Shown: piece by piece, positions 45,041 through 54,111 of the stretch | Layout of the letters: each line of letters starts with the position of its first letter | Numbering within the stretch: position 1 is the first letter of the stretch | NCBI GenBank assembly: GCA_963977495.1 | Contig: CAXBOT010000007.1 | Span: 1-64,000, forward strand | Source of the DNA: UBA1672 sp963977495 | Lineage (GTDB): Bacteria > Pseudomonadota > Alphaproteobacteria > Micavibrionales > Micavibrionaceae | Length of the DNA: 64,000 bases | Direction of reading: 5' to 3' | Notes under the pieces: model-generated | The model's input: the letters and a program-made list of their open reading frames with translations, nothing else | The model's database searches: none | What the model was told of the DNA's origin: nothing | Position numbers and translations under genes: made by a program

Positions 45041-46531
45041 CTATTCCTGACCTCGCGGCAGGCGCAATGCTGTGAAGCGTACATTGCCAGCGTCATTGAT
45101 CAACAGCAATACGGATTTGCGTCCGTTTTTCTGCGCTCTGTCGATGACGTCGATCACTTCTTGTGGTTCAGATACTGCTTGCTGGTTGATTTCGACAATC
45201 GTGTTACCGATTTGCAGCCCTTTTTTGTCTGCTTCTGACATGGCCTCAACGCCTGTAATAACAACACCTTGTACGTTCTTTGCGATACCATATTCATTGC
45301 GCAATGGCTCGTCCATGGGCTTGAGTGTCAGACCGACAGTATCAACCGTTACGCCTGTGCCTTGTGACTTTGGCTCTGTTTTCAAAAGGCCTTCATCTTC
45401 GGCTTTTTCCAACTCGCCAATCACAACTTCGGTTTCATGCATTTTACCGTCGCGCCAATATTTGACGATGGCTTTTGTACCGATGTCATGCTCCGCTACA
45501 ACGCGGGGCAGCATCTTCATTTCACTGATGCCTTGTCCGTCAATCTCCAGAATAATGTCGCCTGATTGAAGGCCAGCGTCTTTGCTTGGCCCACCTTCAT
45601 TGATGCTGGCAACCAACGCACCGCGTGGTCTGTCCAGCCCAAGGCTTTCGGCGATTTCATCGGTGACTGTTTGTATGCGAACACCAAGCCATCCGCGGCG
45701 TGTACGTCCGTATTTAATGATTTGATTAATCACAGGTTTGGCCAGCGCAGAAGGGATTGCAAAGCCAATACCAACGGAGCCGCCGCTTGGGCTGAAGATC
45801 GCCGTGTTAATGCCGATCACTTGGCCATACATATTAAAGAGCGGGCCACCGGAATTACCGCGGTTGATCGATGCATCAGTTTGAATATAGTCATCATAAG
45901 GCCCTGAATTGATATCACGGGCACGCGCCGACACGATACCGGCGGTGACTGTGCCGCCTAAGCCAAACGGATTACCAATAGCCAGCGTCCAATCACCAAC
46001 ACGCAGGACATCACTGTCACCAAAAGGGACAGCCGTTAGCTGTAACTTGGTGGTATCAACTTGCAAGACGGCGATATCGGTTTTTTCATCTGTACCAATA
46101 AGCTTGGCTTCGACGGTGACATCGTCAACAAATGTTACGCGGATATCTTCCGCATCTCTCACAACATGGTTGTTGGTGATGATATAGCCGTTTTGTGCGT
46201 CAATGATAAACCCTGATCCCAAAGAGGATGAAGGAATTGATGGCATGCCACCACCCCTGCGACTCATGAAGTCGTCAAAGAAGTCTTGAAAGGGGGAGCC
46301 CTCAGGGAATTGAGGCATCTCGGGGAAGTCTTGCGGCACAACAGTTTTTTGTGTCGAAGAAATATTAACAACAGCCGGAGAGAGCGTGGAGGCCAAATCG
46401 GCAAAACTGGCCGGTATCATCATGACGGCACCGGTCTTCGGCGAAACGTCCGGCGTTTTAGAGTGCGCCGTCGGTGGATGAAATGTGAAAAGTACAAGTC
46501 CAAGAGATAAGGCTAAGTGAACATTTCTCAT
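45041..46531 (-). CDS. degQ: Do/DegQ-family periplasmic serine protease
   Basis: An HtrA-type protease and chaperone for misfolded envelope proteins (496 residues). A signal peptide is followed by the protease domain with the catalytic triad His122 (TNNHVV), Asp152 (KTDIAVL) and Ser227 (GNSGGP), then two PDZ domains starting near GWLGVRIQTVTDE and GVTVDTVGLTLKP. The Gln/Pro/Phe-rich loop LA region (PQDFPEMPQFPEG...FDDFMSRRGGG) is present. GAGGAG lies 9 nt before the ATG. It lies 28 nt after hflC, the alphaproteobacterial hflK-hflC-deg order, tying it to membrane protein quality control. Confidence 0.95.
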   Translation of the reverse strand: MRNVHLALSLGLVLFTFHPPTAHSKTPDVSPKTGAVMMIPASFADLASTLSPAVVNISSTQKTVVPQDFPEMPQFPEGSPFQDFFDDFMSRRGGGMPSIPSSSLGSGFIIDAQNGYIITNNHVVRDAEDIRVTFVDDVTVEAKLIGTDEKTDIAVLQVDTTKLQLTAVPFGDSDVLRVGDWTLAIGNPFGLGGTVTAGIVSARARDINSGPYDDYIQTDASINRGNSGGPLFNMYGQVIGINTAIFSPSGGSVGIGFAIPSALAKPVINQIIKYGRTRRGWLGVRIQTVTDEIAESLGLDRPRGALVASINEGGPSKDAGLQSGDIILEIDGQGISEMKMLPRVVAEHDIGTKAIVKYWRDGKMHETEVVIGELEKAEDEGLLKTEPKSQGTGVTVDTVGLTLKPMDEPLRNEYGIAKNVQGVVITGVEAMSEADKKGLQIGNTIVEINQQAVSEPQEVIDVIDRAQKNGRKSVLLLINDAGNVRFTALRLPRGQE

Positions 46532-46559
46532 GTTTCAATACTCCTCTGTAATGTTGTTT

Positions 46560-47525
46560 TTATTGGTCCTTGAAATGCTTGAAAAACTGGCCATCGGGCG
46601 AGAGAATAAGACGCGTCTGTGAGTTTGCCATTGTTTTCTTATAGGCATCCATAGATCGAATAAAGGAATAGAATTCCTGATCGATATTGAAGGCTTCAGC
46701 ATAAATGCGGATGGCTTCGTTATCGCCTTGTCCCTTAATGATCTCGGCGTCACGTTTCGCTTCTGCCAAAAGGATTGTTTTTTCCTTTTGCGCGGTAGAG
46801 CGGATTTCAAGTGCGCGCTCTTCCCCTTTTGATCGGCGTTCAGTGGCACGCTCATTCAATTGTGATTTCATCTGTTTCACAGTGGAGGTGCGCAATTCTT
46901 TCGTCAGGTCAGCGCGCACGATACGCACATCGACAAGCTCAATGCCCAAAGCATCATTTTGGATCTTCTGATTCACAAGCTTACGAATTTTGCCCATGAT
47001 ATTGTTGCGCTCTTCTGACAGGATTTCGCCCAAAGTGGTTTCACCTAAAACAGCACGCGTAGAACCGTTTAGGATACTTTCTATACGGGCATTGGCACTG
47101 CGCTCTGTTCCCAAAGTTTTCAAGAACTGAAGAGGGTCTGTGATTTTGTAGCGTGCGAAGGTATCAACGATAATCGGCTCCCCGCTGACACTTTCAATAC
47201 TGGGGCCTGCATCCACGTCGTCACCTGTTGCGGGGTCTGTTCCATCCTTATTATCAGTTTTTTTGGATGGCTTATCCGCATGTGAACTGGAAATAACGAC
47301 AGGCTCGGCTTCCGGGTCAATGGATAGGACGCGACTGTCAAAATACCGGACTTCTTGGACGAAGGGGGTCTTGAAGTGCAGGCCGGGGCCTCTTGGTTCA
47401 CCGCGTGGTTGACCGAGTTGAAGGACGATGGCTTGTTCGCGTTGGTCAACAGTGAAGAAGCTCTGTGATCCGATGATCAGCGCTGCTGCAACGACAATGA
47501 AAAGAGAGAGTGCTTTGATGTTCAT
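46560..47525 (-). CDS. hflC: HflC, SPFH-domain regulator of FtsH
   Basis: One half of the HflK-HflC membrane complex that surrounds and modulates the FtsH protease (321 residues). The N-terminal membrane anchor is ALSLFIVVAAALIIGSQSFF, followed by an SPFH/PHB domain (VDQREQAIVLQLGQPRGEP) and a long helical region (RRSKGEERALEIRSTAQKEK). Between PEAEPVVISS and EPIIVDTFARYKI sits a polar insertion of about 40 residues (SHADKPSKKTDNKDG...), absent from the usual family layout as I know it. It overlaps no gene and starts 14 nt after hflK. Confidence 0.95.
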   Translation of the reverse strand: MNIKALSLFIVVAAALIIGSQSFFTVDQREQAIVLQLGQPRGEPRGPGLHFKTPFVQEVRYFDSRVLSIDPEAEPVVISSSHADKPSKKTDNKDGTDPATGDDVDAGPSIESVSGEPIIVDTFARYKITDPLQFLKTLGTERSANARIESILNGSTRAVLGETTLGEILSEERNNIMGKIRKLVNQKIQNDALGIELVDVRIVRADLTKELRTSTVKQMKSQLNERATERRSKGEERALEIRSTAQKEKTILLAEAKRDAEIIKGQGDNEAIRIYAEAFNIDQEFYSFIRSMDAYKKTMANSQTRLILSPDGQFFKHFKDQ

Positions 47526-47539
47526 TATATATAGTTCCT

Positions 47540-48709
47540 CTATCTTTGTGCTTTTGATTTTAGTTCATCGAGTGGAAGGTAAGGCACTACGCCTTGTCCG
47601 TTTTTCGGGCTGTCCATGATGATTTTACTGGCATTGCTCAATACGTCTTCCATTGTTTCGATGTAGATCCGCTCTTTGGTTACATCTTTTCCTTTTAGGT
47701 ATGCTTTGTGTATCGATTTAAAACGTTGTGCATCACCGGTTGCTTCTGCGATTTTCGCTTGCTTGTACCCTTCGGCCTCTTGCAATAACTTAATCGCTTC
47801 CCCGCGTGCTTCGGGCAATAGTTTTTCACGTAATGCGCGCGCAATGTTTTCTGTGTCTTCTGCATCCTGACGTGCCGATTGAACATCCTGAAAAGCTTGT
47901 TGCACATCGGGGTGGACTTCGGCCTTTTGGATCAGAACCTGTTTGATATTCACACCGGAGTTATATTCATCCAGATTGGTTTGAATAATGTCTTTGACCT
48001 TTGCTTCGATTTGCGTCCGGCCCGTTGTGATAATCGGGAACATGTCAGTTTGTCCAACCACTTCGCGAATGGCACTTTCTGCGACTTGCTTGATGGTGTT
48101 TTCCTGATCTTTGATTTCGAACAAATATTGTTCAGCAGATTTGATATCCCACTGTAGCGCCATTTGCAGATCAACAATATTACGATCCGCCGTCAGCATC
48201 AGGCTTTCGTCTTGGACGTCTTGTTTGATCGTTGTGTCGGTGCCGCGTCTATAAGGAAGGCTTTCTTTATAGCCAATGGTCATGCTGCGCTGTTTGTTGA
48301 CGTCAATCTTGGTGATTGTTTCAATCGGCGTAGGGAAGTGATAGCCTAACCCTTCGGTTGTTTGTGTGCGTGACCACGCGCCAAAACGCTGTATCACGCC
48401 GTATTCACCGGGGTTTACGATATGAAATCCGCTGGCAAGCCAAAGCAAGATCATCACGATGATCAATAAAATAATCGCAACGCCGCCATTCATGTTACCG
48501 GGCAGAATATCGCGCAAACCTTCTTGTGCATTCTTAATAATGTCATCAAAATCTTTGGGATCGTTTCCACGACCGCCACCACGGTTTCCACCGCCACCTG
48601 ACGACCCGCCCCACGGATTGTCACGCTTTTTACGACCCTCGCCGTTATTTCCAGAAGCATTCCCCCATGGATTACCTCTTTTTTTGCCTGAATCATCATC
48701 TTGAGACAT
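47540..48709 (-). CDS. hflK: HflK, SPFH-domain regulator of FtsH
   Basis: Partner of HflC (389 residues). A Gly/Asn/Arg-rich cytoplasmic N-terminus contains two NPWG motifs (KRGNPWGN, KRDNPWGG). One transmembrane helix (VAIILLIIVMILLWLASGF) leads to the PHB domain (VNPGEYGVIQRFGAWSRTQT) and a coiled-coil tail (AEGYKQAKIAEATGDAQRF). I use ATG 48709 (MSQDDDSG); GTG 48721 is in frame. hflK is divergent from mrp across about 100 bp. Confidence 0.95.
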   Translation of the reverse strand: MSQDDDSGKKRGNPWGNASGNNGEGRKKRDNPWGGSSGGGGNRGGGRGNDPKDFDDIIKNAQEGLRDILPGNMNGGVAIILLIIVMILLWLASGFHIVNPGEYGVIQRFGAWSRTQTTEGLGYHFPTPIETITKIDVNKQRSMTIGYKESLPYRRGTDTTIKQDVQDESLMLTADRNIVDLQMALQWDIKSAEQYLFEIKDQENTIKQVAESAIREVVGQTDMFPIITTGRTQIEAKVKDIIQTNLDEYNSGVNIKQVLIQKAEVHPDVQQAFQDVQSARQDAEDTENIARALREKLLPEARGEAIKLLQEAEGYKQAKIAEATGDAQRFKSIHKAYLKGKDVTKERIYIETMEDVLSNASKIIMDSPKNGQGVVPYLPLDELKSKAQR

Positions 48710-48810
48710 AAAAATATTCACTTTTGTTATTATTGACGTTTGATATCGTGTAACAATATCGCTTTTCCGTCGGAAAGCAAGTCTAACAATCGTATAAAGC
48801 GGGCAATGTT

Positions 48811-49926
48811 ATGGGTAAAAATTTAAATCCTTCTCTTCGTGAGGAAATATTACAAAATCTGCAGAGTATTTGCGATGAGGGGAGCGCGGAGAATATCGTT
48901 GATGCGGGGATGTTGTCGTCGCTTCAGGTCGATGATGCGGGAAATGTCATTATATTAATGACAGTCGATCCTGCGCGCGGAACGTCTTTGGAGTCCTTGC
49001 GTCAACGCACCGAAAATCATGTTGCGGAAATCTCAGGCGTTCATAAGGTGAGCGTCGTTTTAACGGCAGAAAAAGCGCAAGATAATGCACCGAAAAAGGG
49101 TCAAAAGCGGAGCGTTCCCGATCCGCATGGTATGAACAAAAACCCACCTGTCGATGTACCTGCCAAACATATTATTGTGGTGGCATCGGGCAAGGGCGGC
49201 GTGGGCAAGTCCACTGTTTCTGCCAATATTGCGGTGAGTTTGGCCAATATATATGGCAAAAAAGTCGGCCTGCTGGATGCGGATATTTACGGCCCGTCCC
49301 AGCCTGTGATGATGGGCGATCAAAGTTATAAGCCGACATTGAACGATAAGAAGCAACTGATACCCGCTGAAAAACACGGTATAAAAATTATGTCGATTGG
49401 CTTTATCGCTGATAGTTCCAAGGCACTTGTCTGGCGCGGCCCCATGGTGCAAACGGCGTTTTATCAGATGCTGCGTGATGTGGCGTGGGCAACGCAGGAA
49501 GAGCCGCTGGATTATTTGGTGATTGATTTACCGCCGGGGACAGGCGATGTGCAATTAACCCTTGCGCAAAAGGTGCGCGTTAACGGCGCGGTGATTGTTT
49601 CAACGCCGCAAGATATTGCCCTGATCGATGCGCGCCGCGCGTTGGAAATGTTTGAAAAAACAGGTGTGCCCGTATTGGGCTTGGTTGAAAATATGAGCAC
49701 GCATATCTGCTCTAACTGCGGGCATGAGGAACATATCTTCGGGCATGGCGGCGCGGAAAGCGAAGCAAAAACGCTTGGCATTCCGTTTCTTGGGGCGATT
49801 CCGTTATCAAAGGATGTGCGGGAACAATCCGACGCAGGCACGCCGATTGTACTGTTGAAAGAACAAAGCAAAAGCGCCGTGGATATGAATAATATTGTGC
49901 AGAAAATTATCGACGCGTTAGCGTGA
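48811..49926 (+). CDS. mrp: Mrp/ApbC Fe-S cluster carrier P-loop ATPase
   Basis: Binds and transfers Fe-S clusters to apoproteins (371 residues). An N-terminal MIP18/DUF59-like domain (about 8-85) is followed by the deviant Walker A GKGGVGKS (127-134), GLLDADIYGPSQP (switch I), YLVIDLPPGTGDVQ and the cluster-binding CSNC motif (MSTHICSNCGHEEHIFG). It is placed between hflK and folA but on the opposite strand. Its last 20 nt overlap the convergent folA gene. Confidence 0.96.
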   Translation: MGKNLNPSLREEILQNLQSICDEGSAENIVDAGMLSSLQVDDAGNVIILMTVDPARGTSLESLRQRTENHVAEISGVHKVSVVLTAEKAQDNAPKKGQKRSVPDPHGMNKNPPVDVPAKHIIVVASGKGGVGKSTVSANIAVSLANIYGKKVGLLDADIYGPSQPVMMGDQSYKPTLNDKKQLIPAEKHGIKIMSIGFIADSSKALVWRGPMVQTAFYQMLRDVAWATQEEPLDYLVIDLPPGTGDVQLTLAQKVRVNGAVIVSTPQDIALIDARRALEMFEKTGVPVLGLVENMSTHICSNCGHEEHIFGHGGAESEAKTLGIPFLGAIPLSKDVREQSDAGTPIVLLKEQSKSAVDMNNIVQKIIDALA

Positions 49927-50425
49927 TAAAGCTGTAAGGCGGTTCATGTTCGGCGTTGTCTATGCGTTGTGATTCGTTCCATTCTTCGGTGTCGAAATAT
50001 GGGAAGAATGCATCACCATCAACGCTTTGATGTACTTTTGTCAAATGTATCTGATCGGCAAGCCCAAGGCTTTGTGTGTAAATTTGCGCGCCGCCAATGA
50101 TAAAAATCTCGTCTTTATTCTGGTCATGCGCAATCTGTTTGGCGCGCGTTATAGCATCGCCCAAATTATCATATATAAGCGCGTCATGTTGCGTCTGATA
50201 GCCTGAACGACTGACGATAATGTTGGTGCGCTCTGGCAGGGGCTTGTTTAAATATCCCAAAATTGAATCAAAGGTTTTGCGCCCCATAATAACGGGATGC
50301 CCCATTGTTAGGGATTTGAACCGTTTCAAATCTTCGGAAATATGCCATGGCATCTGATTGTCTTTGCCAATGCAGTTATTCTCGGCCATTGCCACGATAA
50401 GTGATGTTTTGATTGTATCTTCCAT
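49907..50425 (-). CDS. folA: Dihydrofolate reductase
   Basis: Reduces dihydrofolate to tetrahydrofolate with NADPH (172 residues). Hallmarks: SLIVAMAENNCIGKDNQMPWHISEDLKRFK (Trp-His-Ile with an acidic residue), GHPVIMGRKTFDSI and IFIIGGAQIYTQSL. It regenerates the folate used by thyA, which lies upstream on the same strand with one unknown gene between. No strong ribosome site before ATG 50425. The start lies inside a long inverted repeat (TTAACAC/GTGTTAA, 50433-50474 region) that could affect initiation. Confidence 0.95.
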   Translation of the reverse strand: MEDTIKTSLIVAMAENNCIGKDNQMPWHISEDLKRFKSLTMGHPVIMGRKTFDSILGYLNKPLPERTNIIVSRSGYQTQHDALIYDNLGDAITRAKQIAHDQNKDEIFIIGGAQIYTQSLGLADQIHLTKVHQSVDGDAFFPYFDTEEWNESQRIDNAEHEPPYSFITLTRR

Positions 50426-50483
50426 GGGAAATTAACACACTGATTCTGTTGTTATTGCAAGCTTGAGTGTTAAATTTTAAGTG

Positions 50484-51674
50484 TTACCCGAGTTTGGCGG
50501 TGTTGAGTGCCATAGTTTGATCGGTGCTGTTTTCAGCGCTCATCGCGGCCATCATGTCCATGCGTTGTTGCGCCAGAGCAGGGTCGGCGACTTTTGCAAA
50601 ATAATCGGGCGCGCGGTCTGTGCCGATTTGCATTTTACTGTCGGCAAGGTCTGTAACCACAACAGGCGCGCCGTCACCAATAGGAATGGGGGAGGTGTTG
50701 TTATAAAAAAGCTGCCCATGGTCTTCGCCTTTTAAAACCTGATCTTTATACGCATCAACGTAATCGGTAATATAATCCCGTACAAGCGGATTGTCTGCGC
50801 CTGTCGTGTCCTGCGTAAAGCCGCCTTTATCCAATTGAGATTCAACGGCGCCGATAAAACCTTGCGGGTCTTGTGTACGCATTTTTTGTGCTTGCGCTTC
50901 GGAAATGCCAAGTTCTTGCGCAACACCGCTAATCATCGAAGGTACAACAGAGCGCGCAGCATCAACGTGCGCTTGGGTCGGCTCGCCTTGCGTCGTGTCG
51001 AGCAAAATGCCATTCGCATGATCGAAATCATCCTGCGCATCACCAACCACCAATCCGCGGGCGTCTTTATAGGCGTCGATCACCGCAGGGGATATGTGAC
51101 CATCAGGATCTTGGAGTGCAATACGGTCATTTTCTGTTTCATTGCGTAATTCGGTTAAAACGCGTTCATCTTCATTGGCAGGCGGTTCAGGATTCGACGG
51201 GTCATCACAATGTGCGCCCTCATGGCGGCCAACCAAATGTTGCCACTCTGCATCTGTTCCGGGAATAGCGCCAAGATTATCGATTGTTTCATGCGCGATT
51301 AAGGGCACAAGTTCTTCTTTATTATCAATGCTGTCGTGAAAACCGCTGGCCATGCAATAACGTGTATCGTTGGCATTAAACCAAAAAGCATGGGGGCCGT
51401 TATTGACAATGTCTTGCGCAACGTTCGTTAAAACATCATCGGACAGTGTGTCGCTAAAACCCGGTGCGGATGAATCCAGCGCATCTTTGACAATTTGTCG
51501 GTGTGCATCGGTGATATCATCGTGCGCCGCAAAGACGCCTTTTGGAATATCAACAGTCAAGCCACTAAAATCATTCGGATCAATAAAGACAACAGGAACA
51601 TCACCAGCCGTTTCCAGAACGCCTGTTCTGAATGCATCTTCGGGGGAATTAATAATGTCGCCTGGTCCGGCCAT
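50484..51674 (-). CDS. Unknown protein with HExxH zinc-protease motif
   Basis: A 396-residue acidic protein without signal peptide or membrane segment. VGRHEGAHCDD contains HEGAH at 151-155, the zinc-metalloprotease signature, and an acidic helix downstream (LTELRNETENDRIAL) could supply a third ligand. The N-terminal part is mixed alpha/beta, and the C-terminal part is helical with Gln/Ala-rich segments. I do not recognise the family. It lies between thyA and folA on the same strand and so interrupts a classic pair. Its tail is 58 nt before folA. It could be a peptidase or a protein whose motif is coincidental. Confidence 0.72.
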   Translation of the reverse strand: MAGPGDIINSPEDAFRTGVLETAGDVPVVFIDPNDFSGLTVDIPKGVFAAHDDITDAHRQIVKDALDSSAPGFSDTLSDDVLTNVAQDIVNNGPHAFWFNANDTRYCMASGFHDSIDNKEELVPLIAHETIDNLGAIPGTDAEWQHLVGRHEGAHCDDPSNPEPPANEDERVLTELRNETENDRIALQDPDGHISPAVIDAYKDARGLVVGDAQDDFDHANGILLDTTQGEPTQAHVDAARSVVPSMISGVAQELGISEAQAQKMRTQDPQGFIGAVESQLDKGGFTQDTTGADNPLVRDYITDYVDAYKDQVLKGEDHGQLFYNNTSPIPIGDGAPVVVTDLADSKMQIGTDRAPDYFAKVADPALAQQRMDMMAAMSAENSTDQTMALNTAKLG

Positions 51675-51748
51675 TTTTATGCTCGCTTTATCACCAAGTC
51701 CCTATGATAAACGAGAATGGCGGCCTTTGGCAAATAATTATCGCGGTT

Positions 51749-52543
51749 TCAGACCGCTACGGGCGCTTTAATATGTGGGTGTGCTTCATAGCCGATAAGC
51801 TCAAAATCCTCGAACTTGAAATCAAAGAGGCTGTTGATATGCGGATTAAGGTGCATTTCCGGCAGTTTGTGCGGTGTACGTGATAGCTGCAGCTCTGTTT
51901 GTTCGATATGATTTGAATAAAGATGCGCATCGCCAAGGGTATGGATAAAGTCACCGGGTTTTAGACCTGTCACTTGCGCCACCATCATGGTGAGCAGGGC
52001 ATAGGAGGCAATGTTAAACGGCACGCCAAGGAAGATATCTGCGCTGCGTTGATAGAGCTGGCACGAAAGCTTGCCATCGGCGACATAAAACTGAAAGAAG
52101 CAATGGCAAGGCGGCAAGGCCATTTTGCCGATTTCCCCGACATTCCACGAGCACACAATCATGCGGCGATCATCGGGGTTGGTTTTGATGCGTTCAATCA
52201 CGTTGGTGATTTGATCTATTTTATGGCCGTCTGCCGCGCCCCAGCTGCGCCATTGGTGACCGTAAACAGGGCCGAGGTCGCCGTTTTCATCCGCCCATTC
52301 ATCCCAAATACGCACGCCGTTTTCTTGCAAATAGGCAATGTTTGTATCGCCTTTGAGGAACCACAACAGCTCGTGAATGATGGAGCGCAAATGGCATTTC
52401 TTTGTGGTCACCAGCGGAAAGCCTTGGGAAAGGTCAAAACGCATCTGATGCCCGAAGACGGAGCGCGTGCCTGTGCCTGTTCGGTCTTCTTTAAGGGCGC
52501 CGTTGTCTAAAACATGGCGCATAAGATCGAGATATTGTTGCAT
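51749..52543 (-). CDS. thyA: Thymidylate synthase
   Basis: Converts dUMP to dTMP with methylene-tetrahydrofolate (264 residues, exactly the E. coli length). Cys146 in LPPCHCFFQFYV is the nucleophile. RTGTGTRSVFGHQMRF, WDEWADENGDLGPVYGHQWR and YQRSADIFLGVPFNIASYALL are further signatures. ATG 52543 (MQQYLDLMRHVL) is chosen to match the family start, with GGGAAA upstream; an ATG five codons earlier is in frame. It is functionally linked to folA. Confidence 0.97.
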   Translation of the reverse strand: MQQYLDLMRHVLDNGALKEDRTGTGTRSVFGHQMRFDLSQGFPLVTTKKCHLRSIIHELLWFLKGDTNIAYLQENGVRIWDEWADENGDLGPVYGHQWRSWGAADGHKIDQITNVIERIKTNPDDRRMIVCSWNVGEIGKMALPPCHCFFQFYVADGKLSCQLYQRSADIFLGVPFNIASYALLTMMVAQVTGLKPGDFIHTLGDAHLYSNHIEQTELQLSRTPHKLPEMHLNPHINSLFDFKFEDFELIGYEAHPHIKAPVAV

Positions 52544-52648
52544 GGCGTTTCCCTGCATTGTGCGTGTGATTCTTTTGCAATTATATGCAAAAGCATTGCG
52601 CAGGGTAAGGGGGGATATCGTTTTCCTATCATTTTTTCAAAACTACAT

Positions 52649-52677
52649 TTGACGTAATAAGTTGAGATGGATTAAAT
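52649..52677 (+). promoter_or_regulatory. Probable promoter of the unknown gene at 52730
   Basis: TTGACG (52649-52654) and TTAAAT (52672-52677) with 17-nt spacing, ending about 52 nt before the ATG, in an A+T-rich stretch. Confidence 0.4.
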
Positions 52678-52729
52678 ATAGAATAATAAAAAATATTTTA
52701 TATGTATTCGCGAGGGGGATGAGCAGGGC

Positions 52730-53638
52730 ATGAATAATACAGATTTCAATAGGATGATTGTCGCCGGCGCAAATTTTCCTGAAGATCGCATGATTAACTT
52801 TGTCGCGCATTTGCCTGCCCCGATGAACATAACGTCATATGCACAAGATCTGGCAGAACAAGCCACCGTGAAAACAAAAGATCAGGTTGCTACTTTGTCG
52901 GTTGGCAACCGATCAACAGGATGGTTCAAGGCGAAAAAAGATTTATCAACGCCCAATGCACAATGGATTGGGCGGCGTAATACCGAATTGGGATGGAGCG
53001 AGGATAATGCGCGCCAAACCCTTGCCATGCAACTTGTCTGTGATGAGTTGAGCGCACAGGACGTTACGCGTCACATCGAACAGCATGATCTTGATTCTTA
53101 CGATATCCTAGAGGCGACGATGTATCCCGGTGCATCTTTAATGCCGATGGAGGACGATGAGGGATGCAACACGCAATATGGTGATTTTGTTGTGCATGGT
53201 TATACGCCCGCGCCATCGGCCTATTTCGCTCTCGCCAAAGATATTGCCAAAACCACACTGACAAATGATGAGCAGTCCTATGTTGTGGTGGGTAGCAAGG
53301 AGCAAGGATTTTTGGCGGCTGTAAAGAATGAAAGCTCCGGCGTTTGGGAAAGTCACTCGGATAAGTATCCGGGGTATAATATGTGCCATGATGCAGAGAA
53401 AAACGCCCTTGATGTCGCAAAGGAGCTTTGCTCAGATCTTGCTGTTTTCCGCCTCGGCGCGGAGGACATCGTAGAACAAATCCTTTTCCATGGACTTCAG
53501 CCTGAAACATTGGACTTTGTTGAGGTGGTCGGTACGCCGCAGGTTATAACGCTGAATGGGGACGGATATCACCAGATGCCTGACCCTGATGGTGTGTTTC
53601 GTAATATCTTGGGACGGCTGGGCGGTCACGATCTGTAA
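52730..53638 (+). CDS. Hypothetical protein of unknown function
   Basis: A 302-residue soluble, acidic protein with eight Cys or more-than-usual Cys for this genome (VCDEL, DEGCNTQYG, MCHDAEKN, ELCSDL). No signal peptide, membrane segment or motif that I recognise. It starts at ATG 52730 with AGGGGG and CAGGG upstream. It has its own likely promoter, is divergent from thyA, and ends about 65 nt before the ssrA promoter. Its style (soluble, acidic, no family) resembles the unknown genes at 13557 and 50484. Confidence 0.68.
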   Translation: MNNTDFNRMIVAGANFPEDRMINFVAHLPAPMNITSYAQDLAEQATVKTKDQVATLSVGNRSTGWFKAKKDLSTPNAQWIGRRNTELGWSEDNARQTLAMQLVCDELSAQDVTRHIEQHDLDSYDILEATMYPGASLMPMEDDEGCNTQYGDFVVHGYTPAPSAYFALAKDIAKTTLTNDEQSYVVVGSKEQGFLAAVKNESSGVWESHSDKYPGYNMCHDAEKNALDVAKELCSDLAVFRLGAEDIVEQILFHGLQPETLDFVEVVGTPQVITLNGDGYHQMPDPDGVFRNILGRLGGHDL

Positions 53639-53701
53639 ATAAGTACGTCGCTACGTCATATAAACTTCTTATTTTGCTGGAAACTTGCTTTGTTTGTGCT
53701 C

Positions 53702-53707
53702 TATAAT
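53702..53707 (+). promoter_or_regulatory. -10 element of ssrA
   Basis: Exact TATAAT at 53702-53707, a few bases before the expected 5' end of the permuted tmRNA precursor. No convincing -35 hexamer at standard spacing; TTGCTG and TTGCTT occur at 53674 and 53685. Confidence 0.6.
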
Positions 53708-53712
53708 AGGGG

Positions 53713-54084
53713 TGCTGGCTTGCCAGCTATGACATTACACGTTTGTACGGAATAAACGTTGCGGACCCGGGGGCGGTACCCGGCGGCTCCACCATTTGAA
53801 ATTTGATCAATAGGATGATTTTAAGTGATGGGGCCGAAATAGGATCGACGCGCGCAATAAAGGTATATTAAACGATGTCCGGCATTGTATCCGCCGTTAT
53901 CGGGCTAAATTTGTAAATGCAAACGATAACTTTGCGTTCGTAGCCGCTAACGACAACTCTGTTGTTGCTGGTGAAGGTCGTATCGCTGCCTAATTGGGTA
54001 GTAGCGACGCTACAATCGAATCCCTGATTGATTAACGTCAATTAGGTGGGGTGTGCCTGCTACCTCGCAACAGAAGTGCAGGCA
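53713..54084 (+). ncRNA. ssrA: Transfer-messenger RNA, permuted two-piece form
   Basis: tmRNA rescues stalled ribosomes and tags the nascent protein. The gene is circularly permuted. The acceptor piece comes first and ends in a T-arm (CCGGG-GGCGGTA-CCCGG) and CGGCTCC-ACCA (53784-53794). After an about 35-nt spacer the coding piece begins GGGGCCG (53830-53836). GGGGCCG pairs with CGGCTCC over 7 bp, with a G3-U wobble, the alanine identity mark. The tag starts at GCA 53919 and ends at TAA 53991-53993. It begins ANDNFAFVAANDNS and ends GEGRIAA, 24 codons. This permutation is typical of Alphaproteobacteria. sspB lies 0.8 kb downstream. Confidence 0.95.
53919..53993 (+). other. tmRNA proteolysis-tag reading frame
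   Basis: 24 sense codons plus TAA. The frame carries ANDN at residues 1-4 and again (A-NDN) at residues 10-13, and ends in Ala-Ala, the degradation signal. Known alphaproteobacterial tags are mostly 10-14 residues and start ANDN, so this one looks about twice the usual length. Confidence 0.85.
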
Positions 54085-54100
54085 TTTTCATTCTTTTTTT
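54054..54100 (+). terminator. Terminator of ssrA
   Basis: Stem TGCCTGC (54054-54060) / GCAGGCA (54078-54084), loop of 17 nt, then TTTTCATTCTTTTTTT. Confidence 0.75.
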
Positions 54101-54111
54101 GAGATGGATTT

